64,000 nucleotides of DNA from positions 62,001 to 126,000 of the forward strand of contig NZ_JABSSX010000005.1 of the NCBI RefSeq assembly GCF_013280495.1, read 5' to 3'. The position numbers and the translations under genes are program-made. The notes below the pieces were generated by a model that was not told where the DNA came from, did not search any database, and worked only from the letters and a program-made list of their open reading frames with translations. The stretch is from Brevibacterium permense (GTDB lineage: Bacteria; Actinomycetota; Actinomycetes; Actinomycetales; Brevibacteriaceae). Shown here one piece after another: positions 7,926-15,918 of the stretch (the stretch's first letter is position 1; each line of letters begins with the position of its first letter).

Positions 7926-9194
7926 TCACTTCTTCGCGGGATGGGAGCTGATGATCTCCGCGCGCTCGTCGCGGTTGAACTGACGCAGCTGGGTCACGTG
8001 TGAGGGGTTGAGCTCGGAGACATCGGCGACCTGGAGCAAGCGCATGGTGCGCTCGACCTGCTCGACGAGGATCTCGATCGTCCGGTCCACTCCGGCCCGA
8101 CCGCCGGCCATGAGGCCGAAGAGGTAGGCGCGGCCGATGAGCGTGAAGTCAGCACCCAATGCGAGCGACGCGACGATGTCGGCGCCGTTGCGGATTCCAG
8201 TGTCGATGATGATCTCCACGTCCTTGCCGATCTCACGAGCCACCTCGGGGAGAAGTTCGAAGGGAACGGGCGCACGATCGAGCTGACGTCCGCCGTGGTT
8301 GGACAGGACGATTGAATCGACGCCGAGGTCGGCGAGCTTCTTCGCGTCCTCGAGCGTCTGCACGCCCTTGACGGAGAACTTGCCCGGCCACATAGCGCGG
8401 ATCTCCGCGAGATCATCGAAATTGATCGAGGGGTCCATCGCCGAATCGAGGAGCTCGCCGACGGTGCCGCCGGTCTCCGACAGGGAGGCGAACTCGAGCT
8501 TCGGGGTGGTCAGGAAGTCCCACCACCACCAGGGACGCGGGATGGCATTGAGGATCGTCTGCGGGGTCAGCTGCGGCGGGATGGAGAAGCCGTTGCGGGT
8601 ATCGCGCAGTCGGGCACCGGCGACGGGAGCGTCGACGGTGAAGAACAGGGTGTCGAATCCGGCGTTCTTCGCGCGCTCGACGAGGCCATAGGAGATGTCG
8701 CGCTGCTTCATCACATAGAGCTGGAACCAGTTGCGCCCGTGCGGGTTGGTCTTCTTCACGTCCTCGATCGAGGTCGTGCCCAGCGTCGAGAGCGTGAACG
8801 GGATTCCCGCGGCACCGGCGGCTCCGGCACCGGCGGTCTCACCCTCGGTCTGCATGAGCCGGGTGAAGCCGGTCGGCGCAATGCCGAAGGGCATGGCCGA
8901 GCTGCCGCCCATGATCTGGGTCGAGATGTCGACGTTCGTGACGTCCTTGAGGATCGAGGGGTGGAATTCGATGTCGCGGAAGGACTGGACCGAGCGCTCC
9001 ATCGAGATCTCGCCCTCGGCGGCCCCATCCGTGTAGTCGAAGGCCGCGGCCGGGGTCCGGCGTTTGGCGATCGTGCGCAGGTCCTCGATCGTCAGCGCAT
9101 TCTCCAGGCGGCGCTTCTTCGGGTCGAGTTCGAACTTCTTGAACTTCATCAGTTCGAAGATCTCGGCCGGCTGAGGAATCTGCCTCTTGACCAT
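7926..9194 (-). CDS. lldD: FMN-dependent L-lactate dehydrogenase
   Basis: This is an FMN alpha-hydroxy-acid dehydrogenase that oxidises L-lactate to pyruvate at the membrane and passes electrons to the respiratory chain. It is 422 aa, and the catalytic base is His300 in [12 protein letters not shown]. Other family signatures are [13 protein letters not shown] near 100 and the FMN phosphate site [20 protein letters not shown]. The N-terminal extension ([19 protein letters not shown]) is typical of actinobacterial LldD. The ATG at 9194 has AAGGAG nine bases upstream. It lies downstream of the lactate permease gene on the same strand, with a GntR regulator upstream in divergent orientation, so the three form one lactate-use locus. 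Confidence 0.92.
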   Translation of the reverse strand: MVKRQIPQPAEIFELMKFKKFELDPKKRRLENALTIEDLRTIAKRRTPAAAFDYTDGAAEGEISMERSVQSFRDIEFHPSILKDVTNVDISTQIMGGSSAMPFGIAPTGFTRLMQTEGETAGAGAAGAAGIPFTLSTLGTTSIEDVKKTNPHGRNWFQLYVMKQRDISYGLVERAKNAGFDTLFFTVDAPVAGARLRDTRNGFSIPPQLTPQTILNAIPRPWWWWDFLTTPKLEFASLSETGGTVGELLDSAMDPSINFDDLAEIRAMWPGKFSVKGVQTLEDAKKLADLGVDSIVLSNHGGRQLDRAPVPFELLPEVAREIGKDVEIIIDTGIRNGADIVASLALGADFTLIGRAYLFGLMAGGRAGVDRTIEILVEQVERTMRLLQVADVSELNPSHVTQLRQFNRDERAEIISSHPAKK

Positions 9195-9294
9195 GTTTAT
9201 CGCTCCTTCTTAAGCGGGGTTGGTTATTGGAAGCGGCCGGGGGTTCGTCGAGTGCAAGCGGCCCGGTCACCGTGTCGGCGGCGCCGAGCCGATC

Positions 9295-10983
9295 TCAGTG
9301 CCCGGGAACCATCCAGGACAGCACCGTCGACTGGAGTCCGACCAGCAGACACATGGCGACGAGCATGCCCAGGGACCAGCCGATGACGCGGCGGAGGATC
9401 GAGGCCTCCTTGCCGAGCAGTCCGACGGCGGTGGCCGCGATAGTGAGGTTCTGCGGGCTGACCATCTTGCCGAGGACGCCGCCGGAGCTGTTGGCGCCGA
9501 CGAGCAGCAGCGGATTGAGCCCGGCCTCGTGTGCGGCGGTCTGCTGCAGGGTCGCGAACAGTGCGTTCGCCGAGGTGTCCGAACCGGTCACAGCAGTGCC
9601 CAGCCAGCCGAGGATCGGCGAGAGGAAGGCGAAGAAGGCTCCGGTGCCGGCGATCCAGGTGCCGATGGTGATCGTCTGGCCCGAGAGGTTCATGACATAG
9701 GCCAGCGCGAGAACGGAGCCGACGGTGAGGATCGAGAACTTCATCTTCACGACGTTGACGATGAAGACATCGACGGCGTCCTTCGCCGACATCTTGTACA
9801 CGATCGCGACAATGATGCCGGAGATGAGCAGCAGAGTGCCCGGCGAGGACAGCCATTGCAAGTTGTAGACCGTGCTGGTCGAGACTTCGCCGGCGGCGCT
9901 GAGGATGTTCCCGTGCAGTCCGGGCCACGGAATCTTCACATCGGTCGATGCCAGCCAGTTGTTGAGTACCGGCACGAGCTTGGCCACGGAGAAGATGACG
10001 ATCACGAGCAGGTACGGGAAGAGCGCGAGGAAGACCCGGGACCCGGTCAGCGGCGCGGTCTCCTTATTGACGTCGGTGGCCACGGCCGCGGAGGCACCGC
10101 CGGCATCGGGAACGTCGGCGCCTTCGTGCTTGCGCTCGTCGGCCATACGATCGAGTGCGTCCTGACCGCCCTTCGGCTTCCAGAAGCGCAGCATGATGAC
10201 GACCGCGGCGAGGCCGACGAGGGAGGCGATGATGTCGGTGAGTTCGACGGAGAGGAACGTGGCGGAGACCCACTGGGCGAGGCCGAAGGCGATGCCCACA
10301 ACGAGGGCCAGCGGCCAGATCTGCTTCAGCCCGCGACGCCCATCGACGAGCAGGACGAGGAAGAGCGGCACGGCTGCGGCGAGGAACGGGGTCTGGTGAC
10401 CGACCATGGCACCGATGTCCTGGTAGTCGATTCCCGTCAGAGTGCCGGCGGTGATGATCGGGATGGCGATGGCGCCGAAGGCCACGGGGGCGGTGTTGGC
10501 AACGAGGACGACGACGGCAGCTCGCATAGCGGTGAAGCCGACGGCGACGAGCATGACACCGGTGATCGCTACCGGGGCGCCGAATCCGGCGAGCGCTTCG
10601 AGGAGGCCGCCGAAGCAGAAGGCGACGATGATGGCCTGAATGCGAGGGTCATCGGAGATGACGTTGATGACCAACCGCAGGTCCTCGAAGTGCCCCGAGC
10701 GCACAGTGAGTTCGTAGAGCCAGATCGCGGTGATGACGATCCACATGATCGGGAACAGTCCGAAGGCGAACCCCTGCGTCGCCGAGAGTGCGGCGAGCCC
10801 GACCGGCATCCCGTAGGCGGCGATCGCGACGATGAGAGCGACGCCGACGGCGGTCAGTCCGGCCCAGTGAGCCTTCCATTTGAGTGCGCCGAGGGTGACG
10901 AAGATCGTCAGCAGCGGCAGGATCGCCAGCAGGGACGACCACAGCAGGCTGTCGGACACCGGTGCGATTTCAGGTGTGTACAT
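9295..10983 (-). CDS. lldP: L-lactate permease (LctP/LldP family)
   Basis: This is a secondary transporter that takes up lactate, and probably glycolate, with protons. At about 562 aa it is full length for the LctP family, with 12 or more membrane spans covering nearly the whole chain. A cytoplasmic acidic/basic loop near residues 275-310 contains DERKHEGADVPD. The conserved helix GGLLEALAGFGAPVAI and, near the end, NSSGGVLGKMVSPQNL are diagnostic. I start at the ATG at 10983 because GGAGAAG lies six bases upstream; a longer frame from 11013 lacks such a site. It is followed by lldD after a 100-bp gap and shares a divergent control region with the LldR-type regulator. Confidence 0.92.
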   Translation of the reverse strand: MYTPEIAPVSDSLLWSSLLAILPLLTIFVTLGALKWKAHWAGLTAVGVALIVAIAAYGMPVGLAALSATQGFAFGLFPIMWIVITAIWLYELTVRSGHFEDLRLVINVISDDPRIQAIIVAFCFGGLLEALAGFGAPVAITGVMLVAVGFTAMRAAVVVLVANTAPVAFGAIAIPIITAGTLTGIDYQDIGAMVGHQTPFLAAAVPLFLVLLVDGRRGLKQIWPLALVVGIAFGLAQWVSATFLSVELTDIIASLVGLAAVVIMLRFWKPKGGQDALDRMADERKHEGADVPDAGGASAAVATDVNKETAPLTGSRVFLALFPYLLVIVIFSVAKLVPVLNNWLASTDVKIPWPGLHGNILSAAGEVSTSTVYNLQWLSSPGTLLLISGIIVAIVYKMSAKDAVDVFIVNVVKMKFSILTVGSVLALAYVMNLSGQTITIGTWIAGTGAFFAFLSPILGWLGTAVTGSDTSANALFATLQQTAAHEAGLNPLLLVGANSSGGVLGKMVSPQNLTIAATAVGLLGKEASILRRVIGWSLGMLVAMCLLVGLQSTVLSWMVPGH

Positions 10984-11082
10984 GGCTTCTCCAAATCGGC
11001 CGGGCATGCCCACATCGGGTCCGTTCCCCTGTGAACGCGCTCCGAACTCGAAAGATCAAAATGTTCAGTATGGCCTTTGTGA

Positions 11083-11091
11083 GGTCAGACC
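11083..11091. promoter_or_regulatory. Candidate LldR operator
   Basis: GGTCAGACC is a 4+1+4 palindrome in the divergent region between the permease and the GntR gene. Read on the minus strand with its flanks it is TGGTCTGACCT, which fits the FadR/LldR pattern TNGTNNNACNA at all but the last base. It lies 100 bp upstream of the permease ATG and 129 bp upstream of the regulator. Confidence 0.6.
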
Positions 11092-11219
11092 ATTAATCTG
11101 AGCATAGGTCGAGGGTGTGATCTGCGTCAAATGTTCTCCGGCGGCGGTTCGGGTCGCATCCCCACGGGCAGGACGATGAGCAATGAGAGGCATGACATGA
11201 TGGCGCGGTGGAGACGACC

Positions 11220-12005
11220 ATGAATGATGATACGAACGAGGTCCGCCCGGATCAGGCATGCGGCGCCGAGGCGGCTGCGGGCCCCAATTGGAAACCCGTG
11301 AACCGTGCGAGCACCTATGAGCTCGTCATCGATGCCGTCGAAGAGCAGATCATGACCGGTTCGCTGGGGGTCGGAGACCCTCTTCCTGCCGAACGCGACC
11401 TGGCGACGAAGCTCGGCGTCAGTCGCGCCAGTGTGCGCGAGGCGCTGCGCGTCCTCGACAGCCTCGGAGTCGTCCGGTCCTCGGGCGGGTCCGGCCGCGG
11501 GGCAGGCACGTTCATCGCCGCCATGCCCTCGGCCGCGCTCACCCGGTTCCTCCGTCTTCATGTGGCGCTCACGAACTTCAGCATCGATGACGTGACGGAG
11601 ACGCGCATCCAGCTCGAACGCTCGAGCGCGATCCTCGCGGCGACCCGTGCCGATAAGGACGCACTGGCAGAGGTGAATGCGCAGCTGGCGATGATGGACA
11701 CTCCCGGGATCAGCCTGGAGACCTTCAACGACGCGGACACCGCGTTCCACGTCGCCATCGCGCAGGCGGCGGGCAATCAGCTGTTCTCCGACCTCACCGG
11801 GGCCATCCGCACTTCTCTGCGGAAGTCGATCTTCTCCTCGTTCAGCCGCGTCGACGACCAGCAGGCGCTGATGGCGAAGCTGCAGTCCCAACACCACGGG
11901 ATCATGGACGCCGTCACCGCCGGTCGCGCCGAGGAGGCTGCAGCCTTGACCGAGGAACACATCCGCTTCGCCGCCTCACGCCTACCCGGCCTCTCCGACA
12001 CCTAA
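11220..12005 (+). CDS. lldR: GntR/FCD-family regulator of lactate use (LldR-like)
   Basis: This is a FadR-type repressor that probably senses lactate and controls the divergent permease-lldD operon. It is 261 aa from the ATG at 11220 (GGAG six bases upstream); an in-frame GTG at 11208 is possible. The winged helix spans about residues 25-90, with LGVSRASVREALRVLDSLG as recognition region and a glycine-rich wing (SSGGSGRGAGTF). The FCD domain follows, including the histidine pattern DTAFHVAIAQAAGN typical of metal-binding FCD pockets. Neighbourhood and family make a lactate regulator the simplest reading; the effector itself is inferred. The gene ends two bases before a long perfect palindrome. 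Confidence 0.85.
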   Translation: MNDDTNEVRPDQACGAEAAAGPNWKPVNRASTYELVIDAVEEQIMTGSLGVGDPLPAERDLATKLGVSRASVREALRVLDSLGVVRSSGGSGRGAGTFIAAMPSAALTRFLRLHVALTNFSIDDVTETRIQLERSSAILAATRADKDALAEVNAQLAMMDTPGISLETFNDADTAFHVAIAQAAGNQLFSDLTGAIRTSLRKSIFSSFSRVDDQQALMAKLQSQHHGIMDAVTAGRAEEAAALTEEHIRFAASRLPGLSDT

Positions 12006-12006
12006 C

Positions 12007-12088
12007 CCACACCTAATTGCTACCTGACGGCGGCCTAGCAACCTGGCGCCAGGTTGCTAGGCCGCCGTCAGGTAGCAATTAGGTGTGG
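12007..12088. terminator. 82-bp perfect palindrome at a convergent junction
   Basis: Two 41-base arms, 12007-12047 and 12048-12088, are exact reverse complements with no spacer; the centre is ACCTGGC/GCCAGGT. It begins one base after the lldR stop and covers the last codons and stop of the convergent COG0523 gene (stop 12079-12081). It should form a very stable hairpin in either transcript and act as a bidirectional terminator, although no T-run follows. A perfect palindrome this long is unusual in a stable chromosome. Confidence 0.8.
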
Positions 12089-13236
12089 AGGCGGACGTGG
12101 TGGAGGAAGCGTTCGGTGCGGTCGGGTCGGTCTGTGGCAACGCCGTTGAGCGCGGCGGTCAGAGTGGCTTCGGCCGCCTCGGTGTCGAAGTCCTCTCCGA
12201 TGGCGACGAGGACGCTGTCGGCATCCGACCGATCACCATTCCCTGCACTCGAGGACGGAGCCTCCGGGACAGGTCGGGCCGCCTCGGCGACGTAGACGTT
12301 CGGGCCCACTGCCTGCACGTCGAAGCTGCGCCGGCGGGATCCCACAGCCGCGAGCACGGTGCCCTTCACCCGGTATACCCCGGGCGGGAGGTCTTCGACG
12401 AAATCCATCACCGCATCCGAATCGACAGGACCGTGGCCGGCTACGGTCACCGACTGGGCGTGGCGGTGGGGCATGGTTTCCGCCTCGACCTCGTCGTCGC
12501 CGATCTCGTCGGCCGCCGCCTCGGCGTAGGCCTGACGCAGCAGTTCCCGGATCGGCAGCTCAGGTTGGATCGGGTCGTCACCGGCGTCGGAGCCGCTTCG
12601 GCGACGGTCCTGCTCTCCAACGCCTGGATCGAAGATCAGCGTGGGGTCGAGGCGGGCGTGATGGGTGTCGATGACGATGACGCGCGGATTGCGTTCGTGG
12701 ACGCGGGCGCGCACGGCGTCGACCGTGGCGTCACGGTCGGCGGCCGGCACCTGATCGAGCTTGTTGACCAGCGCCAATGTCGTCGCGGCGAAACGCAGAG
12801 GCGGCAGATTCGAGGTATCGACGGTGTCGAAGTACATGGTCGCGTCGACGACGTCGATGACCCCGCCGAGGTGGAATCGGTGGTGGCCCATGCGGGTGAT
12901 CATGCGGGCCAGGGTCAGGGGCTCGGCGAATCCGCTGGCTTCGACGATGATCGCGTCGAGGCGCAGCTTGGGGTTCGTCATCGCCACAAGCGCGTCTTCG
13001 AGCTCGGAGTCATCTGTCAGGCAGCACACGCATCCGCCCGAGATCGACAGCGGTTCGTCGACTTGGCCGACGACGAGTCCGGCGTCGATGTTGAGGTCGC
13101 CGAAGTCGTTGACGATGACGCCGATGCGGGCATCGGGGTGGCGCAGCAGGTGGTTGAGCAGGCTCGTCTTTCCGGCCCCGAGGTAGCCGGTGAGGAGAAT
13201 GACCGGGATCGCAGGTTTGCGTTGGGGTCCGCTCAT
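12079..13236 (-). CDS. COG0523/CobW-family GTPase, probable zinc metallochaperone
   Basis: This G3E-family GTPase is thought to deliver zinc to client enzymes during shortage. It is 385 aa. The P-loop GYLGAGKTS is at 17-25, the metal-binding motif GCVCC at 68-72 and the guanine-specificity motif NKLD at 158-161. A His-containing acidic linker with MPHRHAQ near residue 255 leads into the CobW C-terminal domain. Divergent to it is a Fur-family regulator, and the shared promoter region carries a candidate Zur box (13350-13370). A zinc role is inferred from this context; cobalt or nickel relatives exist. Its final codons lie inside a perfect 82-bp palindrome, so its transcript ends in a large hairpin. 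Confidence 0.88.
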   Translation of the reverse strand: MSGPQRKPAIPVILLTGYLGAGKTSLLNHLLRHPDARIGVIVNDFGDLNIDAGLVVGQVDEPLSISGGCVCCLTDDSELEDALVAMTNPKLRLDAIIVEASGFAEPLTLARMITRMGHHRFHLGGVIDVVDATMYFDTVDTSNLPPLRFAATTLALVNKLDQVPAADRDATVDAVRARVHERNPRVIVIDTHHARLDPTLIFDPGVGEQDRRRSGSDAGDDPIQPELPIRELLRQAYAEAAADEIGDDEVEAETMPHRHAQSVTVAGHGPVDSDAVMDFVEDLPPGVYRVKGTVLAAVGSRRRSFDVQAVGPNVYVAEAARPVPEAPSSSAGNGDRSDADSVLVAIGEDFDTEAAEATLTAALNGVATDRPDRTERFLHHVRLHT

Positions 13237-13349
13237 AGTGCCTCCTCGGTGGTCGTGCTCGGTGGTTCGGCAGCGCGGGCTCTGCTGTGCGTACGTGGTC
13301 CATCGTAGGGGTGGGAGTGAACCTCACCGCAGTGGGGTGAACCGCCCGT

Positions 13350-13370
13350 TAATGGTAACGTGTTTCATTA
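13350..13370. promoter_or_regulatory. Candidate Zur box upstream of zur and the COG0523 GTPase
   Basis: This 21-bp element starts TAATGGTAACG and ends TTTCATTA, a Fur-family A/T-rich dyad. It shares 14 of 21 positions, including both ends TAATG and TCATTA, with the element at 15001-15021 before rpmJ. It lies between the divergent GTPase and zur genes and could control both. Confidence 0.65.
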
Positions 13371-13378
13371 TTTCTCTC

Positions 13379-13402
13379 GCATATGCACGTTCACGCATAT
13401 GC
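13379..13402. promoter_or_regulatory. Paired GCATATGC palindrome upstream of zur
   Basis: GCATATGC occurs at 13379-13386 and again at 13395-13402, separated by 8 bases. Each copy is self-complementary, so the whole is an inverted repeat. It lies about 50 bp upstream of the zur ATG, next to the Zur box. The layout resembles ArsR/SmtB-type metal operators, but no such regulator gene is present here. Confidence 0.4.
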
Positions 13403-13452
13403 GCTCGGGCCAAGACGCTCAGTTCGGCAGAGACGACCGAGGAGGACTCACC

Positions 13453-13854
13453 ATGGCAGCTCCACAGAAGAAGACGCGCAGCACCACGCAGAAGGCGCTC
13501 ATCCGCTCTGCTCTGGAATCCGAGACCCGCTTCGTCTCCGCCAAGCAGCTCCACCGCCGCCTCGAAGACGAAGGTGCCAGTGTCGGCCTCGCCACCGTCT
13601 ACCGACAGCTCAATGCGCTCGCGCACAGCGGTGATGCCGATACCATCACCATCGCCGAGACCCAGCTCTTCCGTGCCTGCGCACAGAGCGAGCACCATCA
13701 CCACCTCGTCTGCGAGCGCTGCGGCACCGCCGTCGAGATCGACCCGCCGAGCGAGGATTGGATGCGTCAGATCGCGGCGTCGAACGGCTTCGAGATCACA
13801 CATCACATCTTCGAGATCTTCGGCCTGTGCGCCGACTGCCGGGCGGCCGGCTGA
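13453..13854 (+). CDS. zur: Fur-family zinc uptake regulator (Zur)
   Basis: This is a Fur-family repressor, most likely Zur. It is 133 aa from the ATG at 13453 with GGAGGA upstream. The winged helix is at about 10-75 (SAKQLHRRLEDEG, then VGLATVYRQLNAL as recognition helix). A histidine cluster at 81-84 and two CxxC pairs (Cys87/Cys90 and Cys126/Cys129) form the structural and regulatory zinc sites. Zur rather than Fur is preferred because the neighbours are a COG0523 GTPase, a degenerate COG0523 relative and a cysteine-free bL36, all classic zinc-starvation genes. A box of the same type lies in its own promoter, suggesting autoregulation. It ends before a long inverted repeat. Confidence 0.88.
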   Translation: MAAPQKKTRSTTQKALIRSALESETRFVSAKQLHRRLEDEGASVGLATVYRQLNALAHSGDADTITIAETQLFRACAQSEHHHHLVCERCGTAVEIDPPSEDWMRQIAASNGFEITHHIFEIFGLCADCRAAG

Positions 13855-13872
13855 CCTCAAGTTCGGCTATCA

Positions 13873-13930
13873 GCCTGGCGAACCTGCATCAGCTTGGCGC
13901 AGGGGCCGAGCTGATGCAGGTTCACCAAGC
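13873..13930. terminator. Long imperfect inverted repeat after zur
   Basis: The arms around GAACCTGCATCAGCT (13880-13894) and AGCTGATGCAGGTTC (13909-13923) match perfectly over 15 bp. Pairing extends outward and inward with a few mismatches over about 22 bp. It sits between zur and the convergent decayed gene. It is a likely bidirectional terminator. Confidence 0.7.
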
Positions 13931-13959
13931 AGGCATTTCGCCACCGAGCCGGTGAGAGG

Positions 13960-14965
13960 TCAGCCTCGGTGCGCGGAATCCCATGCGGGGAACTCGTCGT
14001 GGTACTCCAGCCAGGCCATCGGGCCTGCCAGCAGCTCGGCATCTGTGAGGACGGCCCGGTCGAGCGCTTCACGCAGTCCCGCCTCGTCGAGGTCGATGCC
14101 GATGAATGCGAGTTCCTGACCGAGAGCCAACAGTTCTGCGCCTGGAAGAGGATCGACGGACAGCGGTGAGAGCGCGAGCAGCGTGCCCATCTGGTCCCAG
14201 TGTGCGGTCACGTAGGGCCGGGAAGCGAGCTTCGCGAAGCCAGCAGATCGTACGATGCGCCCCCAGCAGCCTTCGCCGAGTGCGGCATTCAGCACTGCCT
14301 GCAGTCGCTGCGGATGAAAGGGGCGCACCTATTCGAACCGGCAGGCCCGGACACTGCCCGATCGGGCCGGGGGCTGAAACTCCGAGTTGAGTATCGCCGT
14401 CCACCCCTGCGGCTGGAGGTCGGTGCCCGAACTGCCAGCACACGGGCTCATGAACCACACCGTCGCGCAGAAGACAGTGCTCGGCCTCGGGCGCCAAGTG
14501 CGAGATCAGCCCGATGGCCACATCGACCTCGCCCGAATCCGCACCATCGGGGGCCAACAGGACCAGGGTAGAAGCGAATTCGATCTGCGCAACGAGCGCT
14601 CCGGCACGTGTCTCCGAATCGAGATCGCGGTGCAGGCACGCGAGGTCGAGCACGCAGACGAGGTCGGTGAGGACAGCCCGCGCCTCGGGGTTGCTCAGGC
14701 CCCCGATGATCTCCGCGCAGTCCGCGCCTTCCCCGTATTCGAGAATGAACCCCTGCACCCCGGAAGTCATTCCGACCAGATCGACGAGGCGGTCGATCGC
14801 ATCGATGCCCTGGACGGTCTGCTCCGCAGGCACGAAGACATAACCACGGTCACGGACCGGACCCATCGCGTAGCGTCTGCGCTCGGCCGCGCAGAGTCCG
14901 ACGACGGCGATCGCTTCGATTCCGTCGGCGACAGGGCCCTGCCCTCGCGTAACTGATCCCTGCAT
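13960..14965 (-). pseudogene. Decayed COG0523/CobW-like gene under a Zur box
   Basis: This was a 320-330-residue protein of the actinobacterial CobW-C family often found with rpmJ paralogues. The N-terminal part (from the ATG at 14965) reads normally through QIEFASTLVLLAPDG. Near 14455-14470 the conserved reading moves to another frame, which continues with PQGWTAILNSEF and RACRFE. An in-frame TAG at 14329-14331 stands where a residue is expected, and the frame then continues with VRPFHPQRLQAVLN to a normal stop at 13960. So one frameshift and one nonsense codon are present. Even the original protein lacked a P-loop and NKxD (LAPDG at that position), so it was not a GTPase. Both lesions could be sequencing errors, but two together favour real decay. 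Confidence 0.7.
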
Positions 14966-15000
14966 TCGCTTCCCTTCGCTCGAGAACATAGTATTGACGC

Positions 15001-15021
15001 TAATGATACTCATTCTCATTA
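15001..15021. promoter_or_regulatory. Candidate Zur box upstream of rpmJ
   Basis: TAATGATACTCATT followed by CTCATTA is a near-symmetric Fur-family site. It lies directly before the AAGGAG ribosome site of rpmJ and 36 bp upstream of the divergent COG0523-like gene, so one site could silence both. It shares 14 of 21 positions with the box at 13350-13370. Confidence 0.75.
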
Positions 15022-15034
15022 AGGAGTCACGCTC

Positions 15035-15157
15035 ATGAAGGTTCGTCGTTCGCTGCGTTCGCTGAAGTCCCAGCCCGGTTCGCAGGTGGTCCGCCGCCGC
15101 GGTCGCGTCTACGTCATCAACAAGAAGAATCCTCGGTTCAAGGCCCGCCAGGGCTGA
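15035..15157 (+). CDS. rpmJ: Ribosomal protein bL36, cysteine-free (zinc-independent) paralogue
   Basis: This 40-residue large-subunit ribosomal protein starts [11 protein letters not shown] and contains [22 protein letters not shown]. The zinc-ribbon cysteines and histidine of ordinary bL36 are all absent, so it is the C-minus form. Such paralogues replace the zinc-bound form when zinc is scarce and free that zinc for other uses. AAGGAG lies 8 bases before the ATG. The candidate Zur box at 15001-15021 abuts the ribosome site, consistent with derepression under zinc shortage. It ends 6 bp before the stop of the convergent MobA-like gene. Confidence 0.93.
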   Translation: MKVRRSLRSLKSQPGSQVVRRRGRVYVINKKNPRFKARQG

Positions 15158-15163
15158 CGTCGG

Positions 15164-15775
15164 CTATTCCAGCCGGGCACGAATCACTTCGAGCTCGGCT
15201 GCAGTGTCGAAGTCGCTCACTACCTCCGGGTCCACAGCGACCGCGACCGGCTCGAGTCCCGCGAAGAGCAGCTTCACCGCCCCATCCGTCGGGTCGCCGA
15301 TCTCCGCAAGACGGGCACGCAGCAGCCGAGTCGGCCAAGCCGCGCAGAGGAACTGCGCCTTCCCTCGATCGTCTGTGCCCGTGACCGGACGCCCGGTGGC
15401 ACGACACGCAGAGATGAGCTCACCGAGGTGGCCCGCCGTGATCATCGGCATGTCCCCGGCCAGGACAAGGGTGACATCGGCCGTCTCGGTAGGGAACGCC
15501 GTCTCCGTCGGCATCGCTGCGACTGCGGCCGCGATCCCGGCCAACGGGCCCGCGAACTCGGGTTCTTCCCGCACGACGCGGACGCCTTTCTGCTCCGCCT
15601 CCGTGAGCCCGTCTGCGGGTCCGGCCACCCACACCTCGGCGTCGGCTGCCGCACCGCGGACGCTCTGGAGGATCCGGGAGATCGTCGACCGTCCGTCGAC
15701 CTCGACGCCGGGTTTGTGAACACCGTCGAAGCGTCGCGAGCGACCGCCGGTGAGAATGATCGCGTTGACCGTCAT
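15164..15775 (-). CDS. mobA: MobA-like nucleotidyltransferase (molybdenum cofactor guanylyltransferase family)
   Basis: This NTP-transferase of the MobA family attaches GMP (or CMP) to molybdopterin. It is 203 aa from the ATG at 15775. The nucleotide-binding loop LTGGRSRRFDGVHKP is at 8-22, and the acidic metal motif AGDMP lies in the middle (LVLAGDMPMI). A DFDTAAELE motif near the C-terminus matches the family's DIDTPEDL-like end. In the usual LxGGxSxRMGxDK consensus the Met is replaced by Phe and the Asp-Lys by His-Lys, so function in the cofactor pathway is likely but not certain. No other molybdenum cofactor gene is in the window. Confidence 0.8.
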   Translation of the reverse strand: MTVNAIILTGGRSRRFDGVHKPGVEVDGRSTISRILQSVRGAAADAEVWVAGPADGLTEAEQKGVRVVREEPEFAGPLAGIAAAVAAMPTETAFPTETADVTLVLAGDMPMITAGHLGELISACRATGRPVTGTDDRGKAQFLCAAWPTRLLRARLAEIGDPTDGAVKLLFAGLEPVAVAVDPEVVSDFDTAAELEVIRARLE

Positions 15776-15918
15776 GCCTCGATCGTACAGACCGCGAATA
15801 CCGCACTCAGCACCTAGAAGACAACAAAATCCGCAGCCCATCCTCGGCGAATCGGCGCTACTCTGGGCTGGAACACACCCACATCGCGCAGGCACCGTCG
15901 AGTGCCCGGAGGAAGATC

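Noticed and set aside
9220-11034. Long plus-strand open frame of about 600 codons
   Set aside because: It is antisense to the lactate permease. Its composition (Asp/Gly/Glu/His runs) is that of an opposite-strand shadow in high-GC DNA, and no fold or start signal supports it.
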